Below, one piece after another: positions 24,869 to 45,188 of a DNA stretch of 64,000 bases. Position 1 is the first letter of the stretch; the number at the start of each line of letters is the position of its first letter. The DNA comes from Yamagishiella unicocca. Lineage: Eukaryota; Chlorophyta; Chlorophyceae; Chlamydomonadales; Volvocaceae. The stretch is from positions 1,178,001-1,242,000 of the forward strand of contig BDSL01000021.1 in assembly GCA_003116995.1 (NCBI GenBank). Reading direction: 5' to 3'. Under the pieces are notes generated by a model. The model saw only the letters and a program-made list of their open reading frames with translations, was not told the origin of the DNA and ran no database searches. A program made the translations under genes and the position numbers.

Positions 24869-27301
24869 GTTCCATGCTGACGATTGGCTAAACAATGGCA
24901 GCAAATAGATAATGGGCGAAGTTTATTGTCCTGTATAGTTGTGACATAGCGAATGGCGGAATTCGCGGCTCGGTCGGGGCCGTTGGTATTTGTGTTTTTG
25001 CGTTGCGGGACTTGGTCTCGCTTTGGCGATTTGTTGCTTGGATTGATACCGAGCGGGCAACTCAGGCTCGATCCATTCTTCTGGCGCCACCCATTCATCA
25101 CGCAGTGTACGCCATGCACACCTGGCCGGGTTGTGCTCTGTAGGATGTGCAGCACCGTCAATTTGCCTCGCCGGTTGGGGATGGCCGCCCTTCCCCCTTC
25201 GTGGCGAATGCTCTAAGTCCGCGAACGTCGAGTTAGACGCCTGATATAGTAATGGAACTTCTAGACGTAGCTGAGCGGGTCATCATGGCCGCCTTCCTGT
25301 CAATTTGCCAGCAGGGGGTGCCACGGGCGTATGCACAGGCGTAGATTGGGTAGACATGTACGGCGTTTCGTTCGATTGGGGCCAACCTACGCGTTAACGC
25401 AAGCCATGCTAGCGATGGAGCGTGTGCTGGACTCCTCGTCCGCATGGCCTGCATGGGCCAGCGTGGGGGACGCATACCACGCAGCTGTAATCAACAGGCG
25501 TCAGTTCCCCGGTGCTCCCCCCCCCCCGGGTGCGATGTGACACGGCGGACCGTTGAGCAACGCCAGGATCCTAGGACTGATCGGTCAAGCGCTGTTCAGG
25601 CCCAGCATAACTGCCAGCATAACCGCCAGCAAGTGGCTCGTGGAGCGGACCCAGCGGATGACGTGTGGTGTTCTCCAGGAATGTTCTCCGAAGCGATTGG
25701 GGGAAATAATTTAGAACGGGGTACTAGAGGGGGGGGTCGCAACGCTCTTCGGCCCGGGCTGTCTGTCAGGTCCAGCTAGGTAGCGAGGGGCCCGTGGAGC
25801 AGTAAGAGCCGCGATGTCTGTGCTTGCGGTGGGTGGCGCAGTGCACGTATGGAAGTGTGTGATTAGGTCACTTCGTCTTGACGCTAATGACGGAATGTTC
25901 GGCCCCTTCGTCGCAATGACGGCGCTTGCCTTCGTCGGGAGAACGAGGAGGCAACTTGCAGGTTGGCGTAGAAACACATGTTGGTCATACGAAGCCAGGT
26001 ATCTGATGGGTCGGCTGGTTTAGACGTATGTTCCAAGAGCGCACACCGGAGAACTTGGATGGGCGGTCGTAGGACGGGGTGCGAATCCCAGCCGTAGTCC
26101 ACGCGAAGAACAGGACACTAAGGGTCGTATGTCGCGAGCTGGTGGTACTCAACAAGTGTCTGGGCTTGCGTTCGCTCGTTGACGAATCGCCTCCAACGGA
26201 TTCCTAAGACGAATCGCAAACGATTCACAGCGAAGCGACTAGCATATGCGTAGAAACCTAGCCAGCGTCGCACAACCATTCTCGTACAGCACACCTAACA
26301 CGGCTCAACATCAGTATTACGAACATTTTAATTCATGCATACATGTCAGGCGCTCATCGTCCGCAGTGAGTCAAAGAATCATTAGCGGCTCAAGCCGGCA
26401 TGTCTTGTCGTGTAATGGAGGGCTATTCAACCTAGGTGACGGCCTGCCAACAGCCCCAGACCGTGAGACGGCGTTGTGCCGCTGATGCTCACGTCAGGTC
26501 CTCGTGATCGGCTCTGCAATTCGCGAAGCGACCGCACTCGGCAGCAAACGCGCACTGTAACCCAAAACACACGAAAGTCATCCCCCTCCCTCCACCCCTT
26601 CCGTATCCCCGCGTCACAAAACCTGAATAGGCTGACACGGCCTGATGCCGCCCCCCCGTGTGATTTGACTTCTTCCATCACCCCCCTCCCGCGAACCGAC
26701 CACTCGCAGCCAGCCTTTCCCCCTCGTCCCAACAAGGTCGGACTGTCGCGAACACACCTCGATGCGCCCTTTGTACATCGTCGCTACCATTCGTACTTGT
26801 AAGCTAACCAGGTCTCCGGTCCTAATGCAGCCCTCTGGATGCAGGGCCGTAGGTCAAATCCTCACCCCGCCTTACCCGTGCCAGGCTGTGCTGCACCCCG
26901 GGAGCAGCACCGCCCGCAGGCAGCCTGCCAACTCCCCCACGAACCGATGGACTGACGGTTGGTTGGCTACAGCCCCGACCGACCCAGTGCCCGTGCGCTG
27001 GCTCGCCCGAGTTCCCTTCCCTTTCCACCGCGCGGATGCACGGGAGAGGATGAAGGGCGGGGGTGTCGGAGCGGAAGGAAAGTGGGGAAGGCGGCTACGC
27101 TCAGGCAGCCAGCGCACGCCCTCCCGCTACTCCGTGGTGCGTCCTGCTGCCCTAACCACACCGCTTCCCTGTCCTCCAGTCGGCTGCTTGCTCGGGCCCC
27201 TGGCGTTGCACCAGTGGCTCTGGCCCAGCCTACCGATACCCACACCCTTCAGCTTAATACCGAATGAAGTTTCAGACCCATGGACTTGACAGTGTCGTCC
27301 C
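24869..27301. other. Intergenic, no gene; holds a copy of a dispersed repeat
   Basis: This region runs from the 3' end of the small membrane protein gene to the end of the NT-C2/DIL gene. No coding exon is recognisable. The stretch at about 25970-26130 shares blocks with the PEX6 intron at 37580-37800 (see that entry). A poly-C run lies near 25517-25528. Confidence 0.5.
25975..26135. repeat. Dispersed repeat, diverged copy A
   Basis: Shares, in the same order and orientation, TTGGTCATACGA, then a CGGAGAACTTGG block (CGGAGGACTTGG in copy B), then GCGAATCCCAG followed by a G/T-TCC with 37585-37800. Spacing between blocks differs. It may be an old transposon fragment; no terminal repeat or coding sequence is visible. 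Confidence 0.5.
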
Positions 27302-30300
27302 TTAGTTTGGCTCCGACGCCACTGACATGGCGGCGCGCCGACGCGAAGCGCCGGACGACCACGCCTCGTGCAGGAGCCGGAAGCGGGTGGCACTGAAGCC
27401 CGCGCCAGCGGCATTGAGGGCGCTGGTGCTGCTGCCAGGCGCTATGGAAGACTTGGCCACAACCTGGACGGGCCGGAGTGGTTTAGGCGTCGTTAGCGCA
27501 CGCGACTGGGAAGTTCAGAGATGAGGGAAACTGGGTATCGTGGTGTAGGAGTGGTGCGAGAGCGGTGCGCTCCGACGGCGAGTAAGCCGCGGGTGGTATG
27601 AGAGGAAACCCGCGGGACGGTACTGAGTAGGAATGTCGATTAGGAAATGTTTGGTGCACGCGCGGGGACAACCCCGGGGTCGGGAGGCGGTGTTCCTTTG
27701 TGGCCAGGGCGTAGGAGAGCCGGGCGAGGAGGTAAGGCGGAGCGGCGGGGAGAGGCGTATGGGATCTCGGAGGGCCAGGAGACCAAGGGCACCCCCCTGG
27801 CGCAACTGCAGGCTCTCCGTGCGTCCGAGGTCAAGCAAACGAATGACTTCTTCGCGGCCGCCCTCGCCTCACCTGTGCCAGCTCCTCCAGCTCGTCCTCG
27901 CTGTCGGCGTCGTACTCCAGGCCCGGCTCCACGCCCGCCTCCACACCCCGCATCAGCGCACCGTCCGTCGGCGGCAGGTAGCCGCTGTTCACGTCGGCGG
28001 CGGCGGAGCGCAGGTGCATCTGCGGCAGCGCCGCGTCGTCCTGCAGCGACTCCAGGATGGCGGGGCTGATGGAGTCCTGGGCGAACTCGTCGGGCTGCAG
28101 GCGCAGGGGTGGGTTGGAACCGAGGGAGGGGGGCACGTTGCGGAAACGGTGGTGGGTGGGTGGGTGGGTGCGTTGGTGAGATGGCCCGCGGGGTAAGTGC
28201 AGGTCTGCTGGGTCGGTCCGGTGGGACCGGATAAAGGAGTTGAGAGCAAAGGAGACCCCTTTCTCCCTGCGGTCCACCCAGTGCGCGTTTACACGTACCC
28301 GGGAGCGTGTCTCAAGAGTAAGGGCCCCCGTTGCAGCATTACCACCGGACACATCAAACATGTCAGGAACCCCACGCGAGCCTTAGGTGCCTGGAATAGA
28401 CCCCTCTCCGTAGTGTTCCCCGCTGTCCCACCTTGAAGCGCTCCAGGATGTGCAGCACGGACCGCATCGACAGCGCCGCCCCCACGTCCAGCCGCACCGC
28501 CCGGTCCAGCAGCAACTCCTTGGGCATCATCAGCAGGTCGGCGGCGGCGCGGAGCAGCGGGAAGAGCGGGCCCAGCAGCGTGGAGCTGCCGGCGCCGCCG
28601 CTGGTGCCGCCGCGGTCGGCGCTGGAGGCGCACGCCGCCGCCTCCGCGGCGGCGGCGGCCGCCGACGCGCCGCCCATTGGCCCGCCGCCCAGCGCCGGGT
28701 GCGCGGCGGCCCACTGCTGCAGCCGAGTGACGGTCATCTTAACCGACATGCCGCCGCCGAAGGTCAGCACCCCCCGCGCAAACGGCAGGCTGGTGTCATC
28801 CAGGTGCGGAAAGCCCCCGGGGGCGCTAATGCCGCGGCCGCCGGAGGCGGCCGCTGCACTGAAGCTGCTGCCACCGGGACCTGCACCCGCCGCCGTCGTC
28901 CACGCCACGCCGCGGTGCGGGTCGTAGTCCGCCAGCAGCTCCGTGACGCCGGGCTGGTCGGTGCCGCCCAGCAGGTGAGCGAACAGCAGCAGGTCCACTC
29001 GCTTGAGGCACTGCAGCAGGACCTGATGCCGCAGCAGCGAGGAGTGACCGCCCGAGGCCATCTGCCGGCTGAGCGCCGTGCACACCGCCTCCAGCGCCTC
29101 AAACCACTTCTTGATGGCCGCCTCCTGCTGCGCGCGCTTCGTCACCGCAAGCGACTGCTTCGCGGCGCCCGCGCCGGCAGGCCGACCCGCAGCCGTGCCC
29201 AGCACCGTGGGCAGCAGCACGCGGTCCCACATGCGCACCAGCACCTCCTCGAACAGCACCCGCTCCAGCCTGCGAAGCTCCGGAACCAGCACCGCCGCCC
29301 AATGATCCCCACCGCCGCCGCCGCCCGCCGCCATCACGCCGGGGTTGGGGGTGCCGCCTTGCGGCGGCAGGCACGCCAGCATCGCGCGCATGTGTACGGC
29401 ATTGGACCACCAGTACGATATCACGTCCAAGCCGTCCCCCGCCGCCGCCACCTGGGCTCGAATGACTCGCAGAGCCGCTGTGCCGAAGTGCGGACCATCA
29501 TTGTGGCCCATGCTCACAATCGTCCGGACGACCCGCCGTGCCGGTGCGTGGGGCACACGCGCTGCCGCGGGTCCAATCGGGGCGATCTTGCTGGACATCG
29601 AGCCGGGGCCGGAGCCGGGCGCGGCGGCGATGTCGATGCGGCCGAGGGTCCCGAGGCCGGCGCCAGGAGGCCGGCGCGCCAGGTACACGGCCGCCTCCAG
29701 GGCTGCGGCTGTCAGCAGCTCAAAACGCAACACGGCCAGCAACTCGACGTCCGCGCCGACGGTGGCGAGGCTTTGGCCGCTACCAGCAGGTGGCAGGGTG
29801 GAAGGGCCGTATGACCTGCGGCGGACAAAGGGGAAAGAAGGGGTTTGTCAGCGGGTAGAGTGATGTGCATCCACGCGCTGCGACACCACACCCCACGGTG
29901 GCTTTGTATTCAGAAAAATGAATCTCCTCCGCTCCAAGTTCGCCATCTCACCGACGTGTTTATTTCATACGGACCAACGTTGCCGTTACCACCACCTCGC
30001 TGCCCTACTGACCCGCCGTTACCGGTCCCAGATCCGTGCGACTGAGGGCTGGGGTGGCTGCCAGTGGGGTTCCGGCAGGAACAGACGGCGACGCGGTACT
30101 GCGAGCGGCCTGATCGCATCACGTCATCTCCCTGTTCGGTCAGCTCCAGCCCCCAGCCGCCTCGCCCCGCAGCCCCAGCAGCTTACCCCGGCCCCAGCCC
30201 AACCCCACCATGCCCTTGATGTGCGCCGCGGCATACTGTCCGTCCTCGCCCTCCTCGCACCCCTTACGACCGCAGCGAACGATGCACCCCCCCCCAACCT

Positions 30301-33004
30301 CCTGGCCCCTGCATTCCGGTTTCTGGTCCCCTGAGTCAACCACCCTGCCGCCCAACGCTCCTCTCCACCACTCTCGCGCTCTTCCGCCCATCGCCCCACT
30401 CACTGCCTGCTCCTCGACGCGTGTATCTCCCGCAGCGAAAGGCCCGCGACGCCTGCGTCCGCGACCCCGCGGCCCGTATCCACGTCCCTCGCCGGTTGCA
30501 AGTTTGAAGGGCTGCGAGGACTGGTCGGCGGACCAAGCAGAAGAGCACAAGCGGTGCCCAGATGAGAACAAGAACAGAACTTCTGACCGTATAAGGAGCC
30601 CGGGAGTGCGCGAGGGCGGGGTGGCGCCGCATGGCGGGTCGGCGCGGAAACAACTGGTCCGTGGTGCGGTTGGGTTTTGGCGCATGAGTTCGTCATGACA
30701 ACGAAAAGCCCCCGTTTGCTCTTGCCAGCATCTGTCGATGCCGGAGTGGCTTCAGGAGCTGACGCAAACACTGCTGGCGGGCGCGGTGCATCACGACCGG
30801 CCGGCTGCCCACACACTACCTGACCCACATGGCGCAGCGTTCTAGGTGTCCTAGGGCGTAGCCCGTCGCCCCTCCCACTGCCGCCTGCTCCCAACTCCCT
30901 GGCCCAACAACCACGCCCCTCCGCGGCTGGGGACCCCACCACCGCATTGGTCACCCAGATACCGCTGGCCCAAACACGCTGCAACGTTCCGCGCCCTCTG
31001 ACCCTTCCCCAACGCCCCACTCCGACACAAGCGCGGCGGCGCCACCTCAGGGAGAGCCTTCACGCGTGGGAGTGCGGGGGTCTGCGGAGTGGATGAGACC
31101 AGCAGCGCGTACCTGAGGTCCGGACCCGCAGTGCTGCTGGCCGGCGTGAGCTGCTTGACGCTGGTCTGGGGGGTCATGCTGCGGCTGGTGCTATGCTGCG
31201 GGGTCATGCCGGGCGGGTGGTATACGGGCTCCACGGGCTCGTCGTGGGACTCCTGTTTTACGAAGGGAGAAGGCGGCGACAGCAGCCATGATGAGGACGC
31301 GTTACCATTCCCCATGCATCGCGGGGGGTTCCCGTTAACAGGCCCCCCCGCACGCGCCCCGTCACCCGTAACAGCCCACGTAAGTGAGTCGCGCAACCCA
31401 ATGAGCCGGCGCCACACTTCTGGCAAATTGAGGCGCATATCGCTCTCTCACTTAACCCATGCATCCGTCCTGCACCCACTATAGATTGATTCGCCTCATG
31501 AGACAATACGCGGTTCCATGCTGCCCAACCTTGTAGCGTGCCTTGTTGTGCGGGAATCCCCAAACATCACCCACCTGAATCGTGTCCATCACTTTGGATA
31601 GCCCTGCTGGGTCCCCCGGCATGCTACCGCCACGTGCGCCATTCGACGTGTTGTTGGCTCCTGAGACCAGACTGCTGTGCTGCCCCGGTGGAGCCGCCTC
31701 AAAGCCCCGCAAGTCCTGCTCCTCGTTCATAGGCCCATTACCCTTGCCAGTGAACTTAAAGCGTAGAAACGAGCTGAGGTTGGCCGTCATGCGAGACCCT
31801 AGAATGGGGTGCGCGTGGTAGGAAAGGAGGACGGCGTCAGGGATGGCGTGCGCGGGAGGTGGTCTTCCGCAACGGGTGAGACGCTGGGAGAGCTGGATGC
31901 AGAATGTGGTTTGCTGCACCTGCACTGATGGCCACTACGACGCCGACCCATAAAGAGGACTGCCGCGCTGCAAGCTACCCACCGAGGGTTCCGCTCACAC
32001 GTCCCCCCAGACCGGTGTTCGGTAGTCCCCATATGCTGTTATTCCCTTCAACCCAGTTACCCAAAATGGTTTCGACAACCCACAACCTCCTCTTTGGGTT
32101 CCCCTTTCTCCCTCTTTCTCCCGACCCACAACACGTCACGACGCACCCGTCGTGTCAGTGCTCATGGAGGCCGTTTCATCCGGCACGCCGGTTGCCGTTG
32201 TACCCGTACCCTCCCGCATCTTCTTCCATCGACACCTGCACACAGCATTGGCGGTAGCGTCTGAGTAAATGCCTTAGCAGGGGAGATTGGTGCTGAAAGG
32301 AAGCTGCACGACGGTTGTCTGCGGTGGCGTTCACAAGCCCGTTCACAAGCCGTCCGCCGCGTCTGGAAGCGACAAATCAGCGCAATAGGCAAGAGGCTTT
32401 GAAATGCTGTCTTGCCTGATGGTGACCATGAGTTGCGGGTCACCGACAGCCGCATGAATCGCCTTATTACAGGAGACCATGAACGTCCGCGTCTCCTGGT
32501 GCTCAATAGCAGCATACTCAGAGAGGTCGACCACGACTCGGCCCAGTGCGGCAGTTGCTTGCGTCCTGCCATCGGTCTCTAGCACAGCGAGGATCAGGCA
32601 CTTCTTTTTGAAAGGCCCAAGCCCACCGCTGCCAACACTGTTGCCGTTGTTGGCCTACATATAGGAGGATGAGACGGTAAAAAGATAGCGTAATAAGCGG
32701 CCCTAAACGACAAGCTCAGCTGCAGCGGTTGATATGGTCGCACTACTGGGTTTGCCAGGCCCACCTTGTAGAGCGTAACTGGCATATCAAAGCGTTCATT
32801 GAAGCGCACCACAGCACCCAGGCGTCCAGGCTGCCTCGAAGGATAGATAGAGCGCGTGGCGCCCCTTCGCCGCTTGCCGCGCTGGTAGCCAATGGCGATG
32901 GCACGGGCTCCCTCAGGCCATGGCGCTAGGTTGTGCACCACGAACGAGAACTCAAACCGGGTCGCTGTGAGCTTCTGCTTGACCTTCGAACCGAAAGAAA
33001 ACAT
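27302..33004 (-). CDS. NT-C2 and DIL (dilute) domain protein
   Basis: Seven exons on the minus strand: 32765-33004, 32416-32603, 31575-31773, 31113-31252, 28432-29815, 27873-28094, 27302-27463; phases agree, 844 residues. Residues 1-165 match an NT-type C2 domain: FSFGSKVKQKL, FEFSFVVHNL, the outward strand FNERFDMPVTLYK, then CLILAVLE, LGRVVVDLSEYA and PQLMVTIS. After a Ser/Pro/Gly linker, about residues 265-770 carry a DIL domain as in the myosin V/XI cargo-binding tail: ISYWWSNAVHMR, IKKWFEALEAV, VTRLQQWAAAHP, LMMPKEL and MRSVLHILERF. No motor is present. NT-C2 domains bind membranes or act as adaptors and DIL domains bind cargo or Rab partners, so a vesicle- or organelle-tethering adaptor is likely. 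Intron 2 would use a GC donor (ATCAG|GCAAGA). The intron at 29816-31112 may hide an exon, since direct joining works but leaves a 1.3-kb intron. Confidence 0.82.
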
Positions 33005-35317
33005 CACCGCATCGGCGAACTAAAGGGGCTTGCCAATGCCCCCTCGCGTGTCAATTCAAAAGTGTTGGAAGACTAAATGTGTAAACTGCAAGTGGAGTGG
33101 AGTTCTTACAAGTGGGTGCTATTGTAAATAGAAAACAAGTAGTTTGTAGCTGCAACCTAGACACAGACGATGTGACGCAGACGGCCCGGGGAGACGTGCC
33201 TAGTGCCGAGCCTGAAGTCGCGTCTTCATCCGTATTCCTTACAGGGTCGTATACAAATAAGACTGTTTTTTAATAACTATAAAACAACCTGACCCAAACT
33301 TCAGTTTGTGCATTCGCGCTTCTGGTGCGCAACTTCCTAGCCCTTCCCCAACGGAGGGCCACCAGACTGGTTTCAGCCCTTAAATGTCACGATGCATACC
33401 GCTTCACTCTTCGGGTTTAACGGCTTATGTTCTAATTAAACGTTTGCCGATTGCCCACCACCCTCGTGCACTTCTGCTATAGAGTCACGTACGCATCCAC
33501 ACAAGGGGTTTTCCCAGAACAATGTCAACGCATTCTTGTGCATCAGCGATTCAATCTAAAGTTTTGTTGTCGGCAATGCTATGGGGCAAGTGCTACAAAC
33601 CTCATGGGGATGGTGCAAACCTTGACACGCCCCGTTCGTATCCTATCAAGGGTATGGCGTCTGCAAATACTAAATATACAGCTCACGTTCGTGCATGTTC
33701 CTCCGCGTGAGGTGCAACTGTGCACGGCGTTTCCCGAGCGAATCTCCATCCTGCCACCCCTGCCACTTCTGTCGCCGCGGTATCTGTTCAGCTTGGGTTG
33801 TTCCCATGGTGGTCTAATGCCGCACCGCGCCAAGCTCAGGCGGGTCATATGCTTCGGGTGACACCTCCCCATCGCCGTCCTTCACAGTCCTTCAGTCTTC
33901 GCGCAGCAGCATTAAAACTAGAGCCTCGGCGATGGATGAGATATGAGGCTACGGGGGAAAATGACGAGCGGGCAAGATGGGTATTGTCCTTTGAACCTTA
34001 GTCAGTCCATCCTGTTCTCCCGGCCACTCCGGGCCGGATGAGGTGATTTTGACAGTCCAACACATAAGAGTATCAGGTACGCCTGGGCATATCTGAATGG
34101 CTTTCCAAATATGGCTGTTGCACGTGGGTGCCTGCTAAAGTGCGACGGCGTTGTAGAACGCAGCTTCTGCGCCTCGCATTCCCTAGCCAGAATATTCGAG
34201 GCAAATCGTTGGAAGATGTTATCTAATGTTCAACTATCCCAAACCGCAAGCCCAGAAAGCCGAGCCGTTCGCCCTCCATTCTGATTTTACTATGGTTTAC
34301 TAAGGCCATCCCAGGATCCCTGTGTGATTTTCACCAATTCACTGTTAGCCTTCCGCAGCAGCACACGTGCACCCATTCAAATCATCCATGCTTCATAATG
34401 GCGCCGGGCTGGTCGCCTCTAGGACAGTGTCGCGCGTCCGGCTCCGTCCGATTATTGTTGCGGCTATTGCCTGAACTATACAAAAGGGCTATGAGCAGAT
34501 TCCAGAGATGGCCAACGTGATGACCGATGTAATCATGTGCGCATTACGGCCTGGCTGTAGAGGGTTATCGGGCGCAAGTTTTAGCGCGAAAACGGGCCGC
34601 CAAGCAGGGCGGGGCGTCCGGGGCGTCCGGGGCGCAGCACCACGGCAATGTTGCATGCAACTGTATCGGGGATCTTTGTTACTGCCTCGCAGGCCCATCT
34701 CGCGACCGAGGTTCGGGTCGCGTCCCGACGGACGGCGCCGAAGCCCGTTGCCACCTGCTACTGACTCCAAATTCCTAACTACCCATGCGCGATTCATCAT
34801 TTATTCTGGTTCTCTAACCCGTGGTCGGATAAATCGTAAGGCATATTCGCGGCCCTTTCGGCCTGCCTGCCTACGAGCGCAGCTTTCGTCTCCTCGTCTC
34901 GTATCGGGCCCGCGTTCGCGTCTAATGTGCAACTTCGTGAGACGCCTGCCGCATCCGACTGGCTGCGGCGGCGGACATGCCACCCCCGCGAAAGCCATGG
35001 CATGAAATTCGCCCTCTTTCGGGCCCGCCATAATGCGCGCGGGCGCGCATATTCCGCCCCAATACGCCAAGAACCGCGCCTTCACCCCAGCGCCGCGCAA
35101 CGCCCCAAAGCCCACCTCACTCCACCCAGAAGCCCCATATCATCGTCACACGCAACAACAGCCTGCGCGCTGTGCCCACAGAAATTTACGCAGCCTAACG
35201 GCCCCCGGAGGAGAACCGATGCAACCATGAGCACGACCCCTGCTATCCCGCACCCCGCACCACCACCCGCCCCCACAGAGGCGGAGCCCCCCGCCCCTGA
35301 GAACCCCTGCTCGACCC
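33005..35317. other. Intergenic, about 2.3 kb, no gene seen
   Basis: This lies between the start of the NT-C2/DIL gene and the stop of PEX6, so it holds the promoter of the former and the 3' UTR of the latter. It is less GC-rich than the flanking genes. No coding exon, tRNA or repeat array is recognised. Confidence 0.55.
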
Positions 35318-43064
<7,747 letters not shown>

Positions 43065-43325
43065 CCTCTATTGGAGCTATCCTAACATGATGTTGATAGG
43101 TAGGCTGTAATTGTATATCCCTGGCTTCAGCCAAGAAGCTGGGCACACTTTTAGGAATTGCAGTGTCGTGGGCAACGACAACCACCGGAAAGCCTTCCAA
43201 AGTTATTCACCGATGTAACCCGCCTTAAGTAAATATAAAACCCTGACATCTTGCAAAAAGGGTACAGCTTCTTATTCGAATCCATAGCGCGCACGTCACC
43301 AATTGCATCGATCATTCCCGAAGAC
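43065..43325. promoter_or_regulatory. Divergent promoter between PEX6 and the PI31-like gene
   Basis: Only 261 bp separate the two start codons, which face away from each other, so both promoters and both 5' UTRs must lie here. No TATA box at a convincing distance is seen on either side. Coordinated expression is an inference. Confidence 0.55.
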
Positions 43326-44372
43326 ATGGACGACCAAAAGCTGGCGGAGCTCCTTGTAAAGGCCTGTCCAAGGCCGGCGTTCATGGGAGCATCAGATGGC
43401 GGCCCTGTCCTGGCTCTGGCGCTTCACTGCCTCATGGTCGATGCCGGCTTCGTGTTGGCGACGGAAGCGGGTCGCACCGTGAAGCCCGAGACACGCTTTG
43501 TGCCGCCCAAGGACTGGAACGGACTATACTTAGACCAGTGGATTTTCGAGTATACGAAGCCTGGGAAGGCCCGCAAGTTCACGCTGCACTGCTCCCTCCA
43601 GGCGCGTAGCAAGCGCATGTTTATCCACTGTACCGAGGACAACAACCCAGCAAAGTGGGTACGGCTCGTCAGGCAGCTTGAACGGGTGATTGGGAGGGGA
43701 GGGTGGCGGGTCTGCACGGTTATGGAGCTAACGAGACAGGCGTCGGAGTTTTCGTATCCAAATGCTTCATCTATTGTTTCACGTCACAGCCCCCAGCTTG
43801 CACCTCCTGCTCACACCTCTGCCACCCACTAGATCCTCACGCTGGCCACATTGGCAGTCATTTTTGGGTGGTTACGTCGATTTCTTTGCTGCTCGGGTTT
43901 ACGCACCACACTTCCCTCTCGCCGTCCCAACAGTGCTTTGGATTCCGGCGCCTCAGTTCCGAAAACACACACACCCTCCTCCTCCCCTTCCCTCCACAGC
44001 ACGTGTGTTTTGGGTCTCCAAGTGGACAACTATGTGCCCAGCCCCTCGCTGCTCAAGTCGAACAGCTGGGAGGGGGTGGTGTGCAACGCCGCAAAGATGC
44101 GGGAGCTGCTGACCGAGTACGTGCTGACGCCGCTGCAGCAGAACGCGGAGGACGAGCAGGGAGACGACGGGGCCGCAGACGGGGAGCAGGTGCTGCAAGC
44201 GCACGGCGGCGACGGCGGCGGCTGGCTGGCGCCGTGGGGCTGGATTCGGAGCCGTGGCGGCGCGCAGCGGCAGCAGCAGCTGGTGTACGTGGCGAGCGCT
44301 GCGGTGGTGGTGGGAGTTGTGACGCTGGTGCTGGCGCGCCGCTCCGGCTACCTGCGGAGGCGGAGCTTGTAA
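43326..44372 (+). CDS. PI31-like proteasome-regulator domain protein with C-terminal membrane anchor
   Basis: Two exons, 43326-43654 and 44000-44372, joined AA|C to give 233 residues. Residues 1-160 match the N-terminal (FP) domain of the proteasome regulator PI31: ALALHCLMVDAGFVL, the WNGLYLDQWIFEYTKP strand pair, FTLHCSLQARSKRMFIHC, then LGLQVDNYVPSPSLL and the closing helix MRELLTEYVLTPLQQ. In PI31 and in the F-box protein FBXO7 this domain makes protein-protein contacts. The usual PI31 C-terminus is Pro/Gly-rich and binds the 20S core; here it is replaced by a short acidic Gly/Gln-rich linker and a hydrophobic helix (VYVASAAVVVGVVTLVLA) at about 205-222, followed by a basic tail RRSGYLRRRSL. 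That is the layout of a tail-anchored protein of the ER, mitochondrial outer membrane or chloroplast envelope. It shares a promoter region with PEX6. Confidence 0.78.
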
Positions 44373-45188
44373 AGGCTTCGCCCTGGTTGCGGCCCTGGTT
44401 GCGGCCGTGCGGAGCGGCCCTGGTTGCGGCCGTGCGGAGCGGCCCTGGTTGCGACCGTGCGGAGCGGGCGGGAGAGGTGGAGGCGGAGGAGGCGGGTGGC
44501 AGAGCAGCCTGCGGCGGAGGAGGCGGGTGGCAGAGCAGCCTGCGGCATACCACAAGATGAATGCGCCTTCGACCCGACCGCTGCCGTTACGTCTGGCGCT
44601 GTGCCACTCGCCCCCAAGTCCACAACCTTGGACTGGGCTCCGCCACTGCTGCGGTCGGGCCTTATGCCGCCCTGCTGTGCAGCCGCCCAGACAGCCTACC
44701 CTGCTGGAAGGGTGCATGTGGGCGTCTCTACCAAGGGCAAGGCCACCAGGGCCTGGGGGGACGTCCTCCTTTTTTCCTCTTTTTCTCGCGGTGCCGTTGC
44801 GCTCGCTCTTCGTGCGCCACCAGCCGTGACAAGCTACGGTAACTGGAATCCAAGTCCCCTCAATACCACGCATTGGCGCTTCGCTCTCCACTCCTCACGC
44901 ACATCGCTCCACATTGCCGCCACCGCCTGCGGTGCCGCCTCACCCACCGACCCCTATACCGCCGGCTTCTCTACTCCGCTGCCGCCGCCTTCTCTACTCC
45001 ACTGCCGCCGCCTCTTCTACTCCTCTGACGCCGGCTGCCATTGTCGCCGCCTGCGCGACTACCGCCGCCTCCTGTCGCCAAGCCGCAGAATCGGCTGCGG
45101 GTCTCAATGGCTTCGTGACAGGTCGCCTTGCTGTACCTGCGGACCCGTCGTGCGGGATGAAACCAGGTGGGATCGAACCCGGGCGTCA
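44373..45188. other. Intergenic between convergent genes, repeat-rich
   Basis: This holds the 3' UTRs of the PI31-like gene and the first GT92 gene. It starts with 25-bp copies of GGCCCTGGTTGCGGCCGTGC (44376-44470) and two 30-bp GGAGGAGGCGGGTGGCAGAG copies (44481-44546), and has CCGCCGCCTTCTCTACTCC units near 44960-45020. No gene is seen. Confidence 0.6.

Noticed and set aside
28450..29814. 454-codon plus-strand frame opposite the DIL exon
   Set aside because: Arg/Gln/His-rich translation with no domain; it is the antisense shadow of the 28432-29815 exon.
30725..30845. Plus-strand peptide-like frame (SMPEWLQELTQTLLAG)
   Set aside because: It lies in a minus-strand intron, is short, has no supported start or partner exon, and the gene phases close without it.
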